Shown here: positions 1 through 6,827 of the stretch, piece by piece
How positions within the stretch are numbered: the stretch's first letter is position 1
How the letters are laid out: every line of letters begins with the position of its first letter
From: Deltaproteobacteria bacterium
GTDB lineage: Bacteria > Chloroflexota > Dehalococcoidia > Dehalococcoidales > BS750m-G39
NCBI GenBank assembly: GCA_013202445.1
Contig: JABMRW010000108.1
Coordinates: 1 to 12,260, forward strand
Direction of reading: 5' to 3'
DNA length: 12,260 bases
The notes under the pieces: model-generated
What the model was told of the DNA's origin: nothing
Database searches by the model: none
The model's input: only the letters and a program-made list of their open reading frames with translations
Translations under genes and position numbers: made by a program

Positions 1-1484
1 AAAGCCCAGTCAACATTATTTTGCAGCCAGTCGCCAAAGCGCCCGTGCTTGATATGCTCCGGGTACCAGTTTATCTCGTCGTTGTGGGCAATAAGCTCAT
101 TCTTTACCGCCGTCGTCCTGATATACCAGGTCTGCTTGGCATAGTAGAGGAGCGGGGTATCGCAGCGCCAGCAGAAGGGATAGGTATGGCGTATCTTTTC
201 ACTGCGGAAGAGCAAATTTCGAGATTTGAGGTCAGCGATAATGTCTTTATCGGCATCTTTAACGAATTTACCGTAGCCCGGTAAAGTCCCAGTTATATTA
301 CCTTGTAAATCTACGTTCTGGACAAAGTCTAGGAGATAATCTGGGTGTGTTCCAAGCTCAAAGTCAACTTGGCCAAAAGCAGGAGCGACATGAACAATCC
401 CTGTTCCTTCCTCCATAGACACAAAATCGGCAGTAACAACTTTATAGATTAAATCTTTCCTCGGCTTTTGTAATACAAACCGCGGTGCTCCTGATACTCC
501 GGGTTCGTTAACGTACTCTAAACGCTTCCTCTCTATACCAAACTCATGAGGATTATATAGAGGCTTATAGTATGCCCCAGCAATTGTGGCTAAATCACTC
601 CCCTTCAGCCTCAATATTACCTCACAATCATCAAGCCCTATATGACTCAGGCGAGCAGAAGCTAAAACTAAATACTCATCACCTACATTCACTACAACAT
701 ACTCAGCATCAGGATTCACCGCTAAGGCTGTATTACCGGGTAATGTCCACGGAGTAGTTGTCCAAGCGAGTAAATAAGTAGGTTTATCTCGTGCAAGCTT
801 GTAGAGTTTCTTTTGCCCATCACTTTCCGATGCTGGCGATGGTACAACCTTAAACTTTATGTAAACCGAGGGGTCTTCGGTATCATCCTTATAGCCCAGG
901 GCAACCTCGTGGGAGCTCAGGGAGGTGCCGCAGCGGGGGCAGTGGGGAGTAACCCGGTAGCCCTGATAAATCAGCTCCCTATCCCACATCTGTTTTATCG
1001 CCCACCAGACGGTCTCTATGTAGTCGTTGTTCATGGTGACGTAGGCACTATCCAGGTCAACCCAGAAGGCGATGCGCTCGGTTATCGCCTCCCACTCCTT
1101 GAGGTAGCTGAAAACGCTCTCCCGGCAGCGGGCGTTAAACTTATCGATGCCAAATTCCTCGATATCCTTTTTACTGGCAAGACCGAGCGCCTTCTCCACC
1201 TCAAGCTCTACGGGCAGCCCGTGGGTATCCCAGCCGGCGATGCGCGGGGCATAGTAGCCCTTCATAGTCTTATAACGGGGTATAATATCCTTGAATACCC
1301 TGGCCAGCACATGATGTATCCCCGGCTTACCGTTAGCCGTCGGCGGTCCCTCATACAGGACGAAACGGCGCCCGTCCCGCCGGGCCTCTACACTCCGCTT
1401 AAAGACGTTCTTATTTTTCCACAAGACGAATATCTTCTCCTCAAGCTGAGGAAAATTCGTCTTACTGCCAACCGGCTCAAACAT
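1..1484 (-). CDS. ileS: Isoleucyl-tRNA synthetase, N-terminal 494 residues (runs off left edge)
   Basis: Charges tRNA-Ile with isoleucine in the cytoplasm using ATP. The frame is open from an ATG at 1484 to position 1, so the C-terminal part (KMSKS loop, anticodon-binding domain) lies outside the window. Visible: the class I signature region GPPTANGKPGIHH (residues 46-58); WDTHGLPVE (85-93); the CP1 editing domain with WTTTPWTLP (241-249) and GTGIVHVAPAFG (360-371); and two Cys pairs, CPRC (182-185) and CWRC (438-441), likely zinc ligands. The GIHH form of the HIGH motif and the Cys pairs resemble the eukaryote-type (IleS2) branch, which as a family tends to tolerate mupirocin; that is inference here. 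AGAGGTG lies 3 nt before the ATG. A T-box leader precedes it, so it should respond to uncharged tRNA-Ile. Confidence 0.97.
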   Translation of the reverse strand, partial: MFEPVGSKTNFPQLEEKIFVLWKNKNVFKRSVEARRDGRRFVLYEGPPTANGKPGIHHVLARVFKDIIPRYKTMKGYYAPRIAGWDTHGLPVELEVEKALGLASKKDIEEFGIDKFNARCRESVFSYLKEWEAITERIAFWVDLDSAYVTMNNDYIETVWWAIKQMWDRELIYQGYRVTPHCPRCGTSLSSHEVALGYKDDTEDPSVYIKFKVVPSPASESDGQKKLYKLARDKPTYLLAWTTTPWTLPGNTALAVNPDAEYVVVNVGDEYLVLASARLSHIGLDDCEVILRLKGSDLATIAGAYYKPLYNPHEFGIERKRLEYVNEPGVSGAPRFVLQKPRKDLIYKVVTADFVSMEEGTGIVHVAPAFGQVDFELGTHPDYLLDFVQNVDLQGNITGTLPGYGKFVKDADKDIIADLKSRNLLFRSEKIRHTYPFCWRCDTPLLYYAKQTWYIRTTAVKNELIAHNDEINWYPEHIKHGRFGDWLQNNVDWA

Positions 1485-1501
1485 AAACACCTCTTATATA
1501 T

Positions 1502-1527
1502 AAAAATCCCGTCCTCTAGGGACGGGA
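1502..1527 (-). terminator. T-box-controlled intrinsic terminator upstream of ileS
   Basis: Read on the minus strand, TCCCGTCC and GGACGGGA form a perfect 8-bp stem with a 5-nt loop, followed by TTTTT. It lies 10 nt after the T-box motif and 17 nt before the ileS start codon. This is the standard layout for a terminator that competes with the antiterminator helix. Confidence 0.9.
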
Positions 1528-1774
1528 CTCATCAGACCCGCGGTACCACCCTAATTCCCCCACCCCGGGTAGGGGCACTCGTTTAAGGCACATATCATGC
1601 CCTCGTCAAGAATAACGGCTGACGCCACCGACCAAGTCTACTAGGTAGTCTTATAACCACCGTTCGGTTGATAGCTCAGGAGTGATTTTCAGGGTACGGC
1701 CACATCTGCTTCCACCGCTCCAGACTCGCTTTAGTGCCCGCTCTCCCCCTACTCCTCTCCGTCACTGCCTTTAC
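1502..1774 (-). promoter_or_regulatory. T-box leader of ileS
   Basis: This riboswitch binds tRNA directly and lets transcription continue into ileS when the tRNA is uncharged. The 16-nt T-box AGGGTGGTACCGCGGG is at 1552-1537, followed at once by a terminator hairpin and a T run. Upstream, GGTGGAAGCAGA (about 1713-1702) resembles the distal part of Stem I, and GAAAATCACTCCTGAGC (1690-1674) looks like the specifier region. The likely specifier is ATC (1686-1684), an isoleucine codon followed by a purine, as expected. The leader occupies nearly the whole jag-ileS gap. The 5' boundary is estimated from the predicted promoter. Confidence 0.9.
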
Positions 1775-1780
1775 CGCCAA

Positions 1781-1809
1781 AGGTTAGCACAGTTTTTAAA
1801 AGAAATCAA
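1781..1809 (-). promoter_or_regulatory. Predicted promoter of the ileS T-box transcript
   Basis: TTGATT (1809-1804) and TAACCT (1786-1781) are separated by 17 bp on the minus strand, just after the jag stop codon. The -10 match is moderate. A separate start here is expected because the T-box leader needs its own transcript, but reading from the upstream operon is also possible. Confidence 0.5.
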
Positions 1810-1815
1810 TTCAAG

Positions 1816-2493
1816 CTAATCCGGCTCCGGCGGCCTGGGCATAATAACCACCTTACGAACCTCACCCACACCGGTGCTTTCGGTGGTAACATCGGGGTCA
1901 TCAGCCAGAGTCAGGTGGATAATACGCCGCTCATAAGCCGGCATCGGCTCCAGGGCAAACTGCTTTTCCCTCTCCTTAACCTGCTCCGCCATGCGCCGGG
2001 CTAAAGTCTGCAAAGCACTATATCGGCGCTGTTTATATCCCTCCACATCAATAACTATTGGCACCCGAGCCTTCATCTGATGAGCCACGATAAGCCTGAC
2101 CACATGCTGCAGAGCCGCCAGGGTCTGCCCCCGCCGACCAATCAAGATACCAAGGTCATCACCGGTCACATTAATAGTAATAACCTCGGACGCTTCCGCG
2201 CCCTGCTCCAACGGAGTTTCGGCTTCAGGCACCACCGATGCCTCCACCCCCAGCCGAACCAGAAGGTTCTCCAGGGCCTCCCTGGCCACCCCAACTATTT
2301 CGCTTCTCTCCTCCGGTTCCATCACCAAAGACCTTACCCTGACTACGGCCTCCTCGGCTCCCAGCCCAAAAATGCCCGACTTACCCTCTTTTACGACGAT
2401 GACTTCGGCCTTTTCTCGGCTGACGCCTAGCTGCTCTAAGGCTTTTTGTATAGCCTCCTCCACCGTCGGGGCGCTTATCTCCAGACTCATCAT
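1816..2493 (-). CDS. jag: Jag/KhpB family RNA-binding protein
   Basis: Cytoplasmic RNA-binding protein of the Jag/KhpB (SpoIIIJ-associated) family; in Firmicutes the family binds many RNAs with KhpA and affects cell-wall elongation. 225 residues. An N-terminal Jag_N domain (about 3-53) carries the KSGIFGLG motif (38-45). A type II KH domain (about 104-150) has the GRRG loop at 119-122. The C-terminal R3H domain (about 155-220) has the R-x3-H signature at R189/H193. The start at 2493 (or the adjacent ATG at 2490) is chosen because AGGAAGAAGG lies 8 nt upstream and Jag_N begins right there; a longer frame to 2559 has no such site. Its first 113 nt overlap the 3' end of yidC in another frame, suggesting translational coupling. 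Last gene of the rpmH operon. Confidence 0.93.
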   Translation of the reverse strand: MMSLEISAPTVEEAIQKALEQLGVSREKAEVIVVKEGKSGIFGLGAEEAVVRVRSLVMEPEERSEIVGVAREALENLLVRLGVEASVVPEAETPLEQGAEASEVITINVTGDDLGILIGRRGQTLAALQHVVRLIVAHQMKARVPIVIDVEGYKQRRYSALQTLARRMAEQVKEREKQFALEPMPAYERRIIHLTLADDPDVTTESTGVGEVRKVVIMPRPPEPD

Positions 2494-3355
2494 AGCTCGA
2501 ACCTTCTTCCTGTGTCGAACTCGGCACGACAATATCAGCATCGCCTTCAGGGAAATCATCTAGCTTAGGAAACTCCTCTACCTTGGCGATACGTTCCTTA
2601 TACTTTTTATCCCTGCCCGCCGGCTTCTTGGTCCCTGATTTAACCAGACCTCCCCACCCGCCGATAAAATACTGCATGCCAATTCTAAAGACATTTGAAG
2701 TCACCCAGAAAATAGCCAGCCCGCTGGGAAATGTCATGGTCAACCAGGCAAACATAATCGGCATCATCCATAGCATCATACTGCTCTGCGATTGCTTACC
2801 GGGGTCAGTGGCGGGCGTCATCACCATCTTCTGCTGCACCCACATCGTTCCCCCCACCAGCAGCGCCAGAAATATATCACCGGTAGCCAGGTTCAACCAG
2901 AGGAAATGATTCTCCAGCGGCAGCGTGGTATACACTATTGGCCAGGAATAAAGAAAATTAGATAGACCCACCAGATTCTCCGGTATCACCGCCAGTACCC
3001 GCATTATTGACTGGAACAGGGCTATCCAGATGGGCATCTGGATTACCAGGGGCAGCAGGCACCCGGCCGGGCTTACCCCCGATTCTTTAAAGAGCCTCAT
3101 CTGTTCTTTAGCCAGCTTGTCCTTTTCCTTGGCATACTTCTTCTGAAGCTCGGCAATCTTAGGCTGGAGGTCCTGCATCGCCTTGGAGGCACGGACCTGT
3201 TTCATAGTGAGGGGGAACATCACGCCGTTAACCACCAGAGTCAGCACAATAATCGCCACCCCAAAGTTGTTGAACAGAGCATTAGTCAGCACAATGAGGG
3301 TGTTTATCATTGGCTGCATGGCTATTAAATTCCAGATATCCCCGATGAATTCCAC
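2381..3355 (-). CDS. yidC: YidC/Oxa1 family membrane protein insertase
   Basis: Inserts and folds inner-membrane proteins, alone or with SecYEG. 324 residues from a GTG at 3355. This start is favoured by GAGGT 9 nt upstream, by lying 19 nt after the preceding stop codon, and because the hydrophobic N-terminus begins shortly after. It is a short Oxa1-type protein without the large periplasmic domain of proteobacterial YidC. Hydrophobic segments lie around 31-50, 97-124, 135-145, 158-176 and 194-230. The conserved groove arginine is R55 in LTMKQVRASKAM, followed by a charged hairpin (about 60-92). The tail from about 241 is hydrophilic, acidic in the middle and strongly basic at the end (RRQPRKGRSHRRKRG), as in YidC proteins that contact ribosomes. 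The last ~36 codons overlap jag. Confidence 0.95.
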   Translation of the reverse strand: MEFIGDIWNLIAMQPMINTLIVLTNALFNNFGVAIIVLTLVVNGVMFPLTMKQVRASKAMQDLQPKIAELQKKYAKEKDKLAKEQMRLFKESGVSPAGCLLPLVIQMPIWIALFQSIMRVLAVIPENLVGLSNFLYSWPIVYTTLPLENHFLWLNLATGDIFLALLVGGTMWVQQKMVMTPATDPGKQSQSSMMLWMMPIMFAWLTMTFPSGLAIFWVTSNVFRIGMQYFIGGWGGLVKSGTKKPAGRDKKYKERIAKVEEFPKLDDFPEGDADIVVPSSTQEEGSSYDESGDKRPDGGGGYTKSLRAARRQPRKGRSHRRKRG

Positions 3356-3374
3356 TAAAACCAGACCTCGCTTA

Positions 3375-4541
3375 TTACTTAATGGTAAGATTCCACAAGT
3401 TCGCCCCGGAATCAACATTCAGGGCGTAAAGGTTTTGCTCCTGGCTGTAAATATAGATAACGCCGTCACCGGCGCAAAGCGGGGCGTACACCGCGTCCTC
3501 AATATCAGCTAATAAAGTTTCTTGATTGCTAGCCGTATCTATAGCGTATATTTCGCCCTTTTCCGTGGCGACAATAACCCTGCCGTCAACCAGAACCGGC
3601 CAGGAATAAATCGGGCTTTCCAGGTCAAAGGCGGCTATTTCCTGCCCGTTTTCCGCCCCCAGGGCATAAACCTTGCCGTCAAAACAGCCGGCATAGATGG
3701 TACCGTTATAAGCCACCGCCTTCGTCCAGAACCATTTCTCCGCCGGGAATTGCCACTTCAGGCGGCCACTGGCCGCATCCAGGGCATAAAAATTACGGTC
3801 AAAGGAGCCGATATAAACCGTATCGTTATAGACCAGCGGGGTAGAGACAATAGCCCCCTCCGCCAGATACTCCCACTGCTTAGTGCCATCCACGGCGTTA
3901 AAAGCGTAGAGTTTCTTATCAAAGCAACCGATGTATAACGTTTCGCCGCTAACGGCCGGGGTTGCCCAGATTTTATCCCCGAGGGGAACCTCCCACTGCT
4001 TATCACCGGTATCTGCATCCAGGGCATAGACCTTGCCATCGGCGCCACCAAAATAGACCCTGTCCAGGGCAACTATCACACCCCCAATAATAGGCTCCAG
4101 AGTGCCCTCACGGGGGTATACCCACCTCACCGCCCCAGAAGCGATATTAATGGCGTAAATCTTGCCGTTGTAGCCGCCAACATAAACCAGGTCCCCGGCC
4201 ACTGCCGGACTGCCATAGATAGCCGCCGGCGCAGTTGACTGCGAACAGCCGAAACCACCGCCCGAACTTGAGCCTTCCAGGGGGACTTCCCAGAAGCGGG
4301 TGCCATTGGCGGCACTCAACGCCACCAGCTTACTGTCCACGGCTGGCGAAGTACAACCAAAGCCACCGGCCTGCTTTACCGACGGAGCCAAAAATAGGGT
4401 GCCATCGGCTACTACCCCCCCGGAACCGCCCTCGGGGGAAGTCTTAGTGCCAATACAGCCCAAAACGGTTAGCCCCACCAGTAGCAAGACAACCAGCAGG
4501 CTAACCTTACCTACCACTACGGTATTATTTCTAATCCTCAC
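3375..4541 (-). CDS. PQQ-type beta-propeller lipoprotein
   Basis: Predicted exported lipoprotein of 388 residues. After basic residues, the signal peptide has a hydrophobic core (about 8-28) and a lipobox VLGC with the lipidated cysteine at 29. A Gly/Ser linker leads to about seven PQQ-enzyme/BamB-like blade repeats, each with a Y-A-x-[ND]-x-x-[ST]-G-x-x-x-W pattern, for example YALDADTGDKQWE and YALDAASGRLKWQ. No catalytic residues are evident, so a binding or scaffold role is likelier than an enzyme. GTG start with GGAGGAG 7 nt upstream; it overlaps the yidD stop codon in GTGA. Its place between yidD and yidC suggests a role in membrane-protein insertion or cell-envelope assembly. BamB is the best-known relative in fold, but an outer-membrane BAM complex is not expected in this lineage. 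Confidence 0.85.
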   Translation of the reverse strand: MRIRNNTVVVGKVSLLVVLLLVGLTVLGCIGTKTSPEGGSGGVVADGTLFLAPSVKQAGGFGCTSPAVDSKLVALSAANGTRFWEVPLEGSSSGGGFGCSQSTAPAAIYGSPAVAGDLVYVGGYNGKIYAINIASGAVRWVYPREGTLEPIIGGVIVALDRVYFGGADGKVYALDADTGDKQWEVPLGDKIWATPAVSGETLYIGCFDKKLYAFNAVDGTKQWEYLAEGAIVSTPLVYNDTVYIGSFDRNFYALDAASGRLKWQFPAEKWFWTKAVAYNGTIYAGCFDGKVYALGAENGQEIAAFDLESPIYSWPVLVDGRVIVATEKGEIYAIDTASNQETLLADIEDAVYAPLCAGDGVIYIYSQEQNLYALNVDSGANLWNLTIK

Positions 4542-4768
4542 TTATCTGCTCCTCCAGGATGGGGTACCGGGTCATAACCGCCGGCGTTAAACGGGTGGCA
4601 GCGGGCTATCCGCCTGGCTCCCAGCCACACCCCCTTAAACACGCCAAACCTGGAGATAGCCTCATAGGTATATTGAGAACAGGATGGGGTAAAACGGCAG
4701 TTAGGTGGCATAACCCGGGATAGGGTAGATTGATAAAGTCTAATTAATTCTAAGGCAAGCCTTTTCAT
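4538..4768 (-). CDS. yidD: Membrane protein insertion efficiency factor YidD
   Basis: Small 76-residue protein of the YidD family, thought to help YidC insert membrane proteins from the cytoplasmic face. Diagnostic motifs are all present: CRFTPSCSQYTYEAI (24-38) and RCHPFNAGGYDPVP (56-69), with an amphipathic N-terminal helix (1-18). GAGGAAAT precedes the ATG. It overlaps the end of rnpA by 29 nt and the start of the lipoprotein gene by 4 nt, so it is translationally coupled on both sides. Confidence 0.96.
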   Translation of the reverse strand: MKRLALELIRLYQSTLSRVMPPNCRFTPSCSQYTYEAISRFGVFKGVWLGARRIARCHPFNAGGYDPVPHPGGADK

Positions 4769-5102
4769 ATTTCCTCGTTAATAACCCGGCCCGGGACAAC
4801 AGACCCTGAACCGATTTGTCCAGACTGGCGAACTCAGCACCGGCGGCCGGAGAGCGGGCGATGAAGATAATATCCCACCCCGGCTTTAATTGAGTTGAGC
4901 GCAATATTTCCCTCAGCCGGCGCTTCACCCGGTTTCTCACCACCGCCCCACCTACCCGCCGCCCCACCGATAAGCCATACCGAGACCAGGTAAGCCCATT
5001 GGGCAACGCCTTCATCACCACCTTACCATTCATCCACGAGCTACCTTTCTCATAAACCAAGCCGTACTGCTCTGACTTAGTAAGGTATTCTCTTCCCCGC
5101 AT
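4740..5102 (-). CDS. rnpA: Ribonuclease P protein component
   Basis: Protein subunit of RNase P, which binds the catalytic RNA and pre-tRNA leader during 5' processing of tRNA. 120 residues from the ATG at 5102, two bases after the rpmH stop; a GTG at 5108 overlapping rpmH is the alternative start. The RNR signature GGAVVRNRVKRRLREIL is at 51-67, with the N-terminal Y/F substrate-cleft region (about 6-30) and WDIIFIARSPAA (76-87). No clear ribosome-binding site is seen, so translation probably depends on coupling to rpmH. Standard gene order rpmH-rnpA-yidD. Confidence 0.95.
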   Translation of the reverse strand: MRGREYLTKSEQYGLVYEKGSSWMNGKVVMKALPNGLTWSRYGLSVGRRVGGAVVRNRVKRRLREILRSTQLKPGWDIIFIARSPAAGAEFASLDKSVQGLLSRAGLLTRKYEKACLRIN

Positions 5103-5104
5103 GG

Positions 5105-5245
5105 TCACACTACGGTCAATCGCTGACGTCCCTTAAGCCGCCGGGCTTTCAAGACAGCTCGCCCGCCTCGGGTACTCATTCTCGCCCGAAAGCCGTGCTC
5201 ACGCTTCCTGGGAATCTTCTTTGGTTGATAAGTCCTCTTGGGCAC
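5105..5245 (-). CDS. rpmH: 50S ribosomal protein L34
   Basis: 46-residue, very basic ribosomal protein, starting at a GTG (5245) with GGGAG about 6 nt upstream. The sequence opens with PKRTYQPKKIPRKREHGF and continues HGFRARMSTRGGRAVLKARR, the L34 signature; length matches the family. First gene of the rnpA-yidD-yidC-jag operon, about 19 nt downstream of the predicted transcription start. Confidence 0.97.
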   Translation of the reverse strand: MPKRTYQPKKIPRKREHGFRARMSTRGGRAVLKARRLKGRQRLTVV

Positions 5246-5270
5246 AACAACTCCCTGCTAGATTAGGATG

Positions 5271-5300
5271 ATTATACTTCTGCCATCTCTGGGGTGTCAA
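5271..5300 (-). promoter_or_regulatory. Strong sigma-70 type promoter of the rpmH operon
   Basis: Consensus TTGACA (5300-5295) and consensus TATAAT (5276-5271), 18 bp apart on the minus strand, ending 25 nt before the rpmH start codon. No DnaA-box cluster is visible nearby, although rpmH often lies next to dnaA/oriC in other bacteria. Confidence 0.88.
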
Positions 5301-5421
5301 TGCGAGGGGAACCCTATTCAAGGTTACCGCTAAAAACTATCTCCCCCCCTGTGAAAAAAGCACCGGCAGAAACAAAAATTTGGGGGCACTTTATGGGGAT
5401 GAGTTTTCCCCCGCCGCCAGC

Positions 5422-5724
5422 CTAATCGCGTACGCCAACGCCACCCGTTTTATGGATATGTGCGGGCACATACGGCAATAGAGCCAGGTGCCTCGCCCTC
5501 TTTATCGCCTCCGCCATGGCACGCTGATGCTTGGCGCAGTTACCGGTTTTACGGCGGGGCTCAATCTTTCCCCTATCCGATATATAGCGACGCAGCCTAG
5601 CCGGCTCTTTGTAGTCTATTTTCTCTACGCTATCCATACAAAAAGAGCAATGCTTGCGCCTAGGTATATACCTTGACCTACCCCGTCTCCTCCCATCTGG
5701 CTCGGCAGAATTTCGTCCAGCCAT
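5422..5724 (-). CDS. rpsR: 30S ribosomal protein S18
   Basis: 100-residue ribosomal protein of the small-subunit platform, neighbour of S6. Recognised by DYKEPARLRRYISDRGKI (37-54), RRKTGNCAKHQR (57-68) and a conserved basic character. It is a zinc-ribbon version: C26, C29, C63 and H66 form a C-x2-C...C-x2-H set. The start at 5724 has AGGTGA about 10 nt upstream, slightly long spacing. Third gene of the rpsF-ssb-rpsR operon, 43 nt after ssb. Confidence 0.96.
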   Translation of the reverse strand: MAGRNSAEPDGRRRGRSRYIPRRKHCSFCMDSVEKIDYKEPARLRRYISDRGKIEPRRKTGNCAKHQRAMAEAIKRARHLALLPYVPAHIHKTGGVGVRD

Positions 5725-5767
5725 AACTAATAAATCACCTAAACCCTTCTAATAAAATTACCGAACT

Positions 5768-6187
5768 CTAGCTTTCTTCGGGAAACGTAATGTCTTCCGG
5801 TTCCGGTTCGGCATGAGCAGCGTCCTCAGTTCCCTCAACGGGAAGAGGAGCCAATACCTGCTTATCTAGAAAGAGCACCCGGTTAGCTATCACTTCGCTT
5901 CGCGAGCGCCGCTGTCCATCCTGACCATCCCAGCTACGAGTACGTAGCCTGCCCTCAGCGTAAACACGCTGGCCCTTAGCTAAAAACTGGTTGCAATTCT
6001 CGGCTAGCCTATTCCAGGCGACCACGGTAAACCACTCCGTCTCCTGCTTGCGCTCACCTTCAGGGGTAGTATAGACCCAGTTAGTAGCAACACGAAACGA
6101 GGTTACCGGATTGCCATTAGGGGTAAAACGCATCTCGGGGTCAGTGCCAACATTTCCTATAATCATCACTTTATTCAAGGTCAACAT
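5768..6187 (-). CDS. ssb: Single-stranded DNA-binding protein
   Basis: Coats single-stranded DNA during replication and repair. 139 residues from the ATG at 6187, with AAGGAG 8 nt upstream; a GTG directly before it is an alternative. The OB fold (about 1-110) shows LNKVMIIGNVGTDPEMRFTPNG (broken here as LNKVMIIGN...PEMRFTPNG), FRVATN, ETEWFTVVAWNRLAE and VYAEGRLRTRSW. The acidic tail (119-139) ends DITFPEES rather than the DDDIPF-like tip through which most bacterial SSBs recruit partners, so the terminal phenylalanine is missing or internal. Lies between rpsF and rpsR, the common order. Confidence 0.96.
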   Translation of the reverse strand: MLTLNKVMIIGNVGTDPEMRFTPNGNPVTSFRVATNWVYTTPEGERKQETEWFTVVAWNRLAENCNQFLAKGQRVYAEGRLRTRSWDGQDGQRRSRSEVIANRVLFLDKQVLAPLPVEGTEDAAHAEPEPEDITFPEES

Positions 6188-6245
6188 CACCCTAACTCCT
6201 TCTGCCCTCCTCCGAACCAGCCAAAAACAAACCCCCTATGGCTGC

Positions 6246-6554
6246 CTACTCAAGATTAATTAATAAATGTCGCAGAACATCCTCAGAAATCCGCAGGCTC
6301 GCTTCCAGCTGTTTGCTAAATTTGGGCTGCATCTTAAACCGAGTCAATATATAACTACCCTCAAGAAAATGCTTTATAGGATAAGCTAGCCTTTTTTTGC
6401 CCCATGGCTCAACAGCCGAAACAGTGCCGCCACTATCAGTAATAAGGCGACCTACGCCATCCATTATACCATCGACAGCCTCTTTCGCCACCCCCGGACT
6501 GATAATCACCACCAATTCGTAATCGCGAAGCTTCTTATCTTCTTGAACTGCCAT
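6246..6554 (-). CDS. rpsF: 30S ribosomal protein S6
   Basis: 102-residue small-subunit protein that pairs with S18. Recognised by LRDYELVVIISPG (9-21), VEPWGKKRLAYPIKHFLEGSY (split: WGKKRLAYPIKH at 51-62) and the C-terminal LRISEDVLRHLL (87-98). The ATG at 6554 is chosen over one at 6569 because AGAGGAG sits just before it. First gene of its operon, 27 nt downstream of the -10 box. Confidence 0.95.
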   Translation of the reverse strand: MAVQEDKKLRDYELVVIISPGVAKEAVDGIMDGVGRLITDSGGTVSAVEPWGKKRLAYPIKHFLEGSYILTRFKMQPKFSKQLEASLRISEDVLRHLLINLE

Positions 6555-6580
6555 ATTCTCCTCTATCAACTTGGTGAGAC

Positions 6581-6610
6581 ATTATAACACACAAAAAGAG
6601 ATACAAACAA
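6581..6610 (-). promoter_or_regulatory. Promoter of rpsF-ssb-rpsR
   Basis: TTGTTT (6610-6605) and TATAAT (6586-6581) are 18 bp apart, and TGT before the hexamer makes an extended -10. The start codon of rpsF lies 27 nt on. It diverges from the tRNA-Asp promoter 26 bp away. Confidence 0.8.
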
Positions 6611-6635
6611 CATCTCGGATTAACCCACCGCCAGC

Positions 6636-6664
6636 TTGACACAATAGCATACCCCTGATAGACT
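6636..6664 (+). promoter_or_regulatory. Predicted promoter of tRNA-Asp
   Basis: Consensus TTGACA (6636-6641), 17 bp, then TAGACT (6659-6664; 4 of 6 matches). The tRNA begins about 50 nt downstream, leaving a leader for RNase P to remove. Confidence 0.65.
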
Positions 6665-6716
6665 TTGGCTAATAAAGGATTCCACCACTGACCCTTGAAC
6701 ACTTCACAACACTAAT

Positions 6717-6793
6717 GGCCCCGTGGTGTAGCGGTCTAACATGCCACCCTGTCACGGTGGAGATCGGGGGTTCGAATCCCCCCGGGGTCGCCA
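6717..6793 (+). tRNA. tRNA-Asp (GTC)
   Basis: 77 nt with the CCA encoded. Acceptor GGCCCCG pairs with CGGGGTC (one G-U). The anticodon stem CCACC/GGTGG closes loop CTGTCAC, giving anticodon GTC. The T arm is CGGGGGTTCGAATCCCCCC with a perfect 5-bp stem. The discriminator base is G, an aspartate identity element. It is the only gene on the plus strand in the first 8.6 kb. No strong terminator with a T run is seen before the facing corrinoid gene ends at 6828. Confidence 0.97.
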
Positions 6794-6827
6794 GCTTGGT
6801 AGGCAGGATATTCTGCTGTACCGCTAG

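Noticed and set aside
813..1586. A 257-codon plus-strand open frame
   Set aside because: Antisense shadow of ileS and its T-box; the minus-strand translation is a full IleRS match.
5382..5412. Possible terminator after rpsR (GGGGG/CCCCC stem then AAATTTTTG)
   Set aside because: Only 5 bp with a 21-nt loop and an interrupted T run; too weak to call.
5246..5421. Replication origin next to rpmH
   Set aside because: No DnaA-box cluster, no AT-rich unwinding region and no dnaA gene; rpsR lies there instead.
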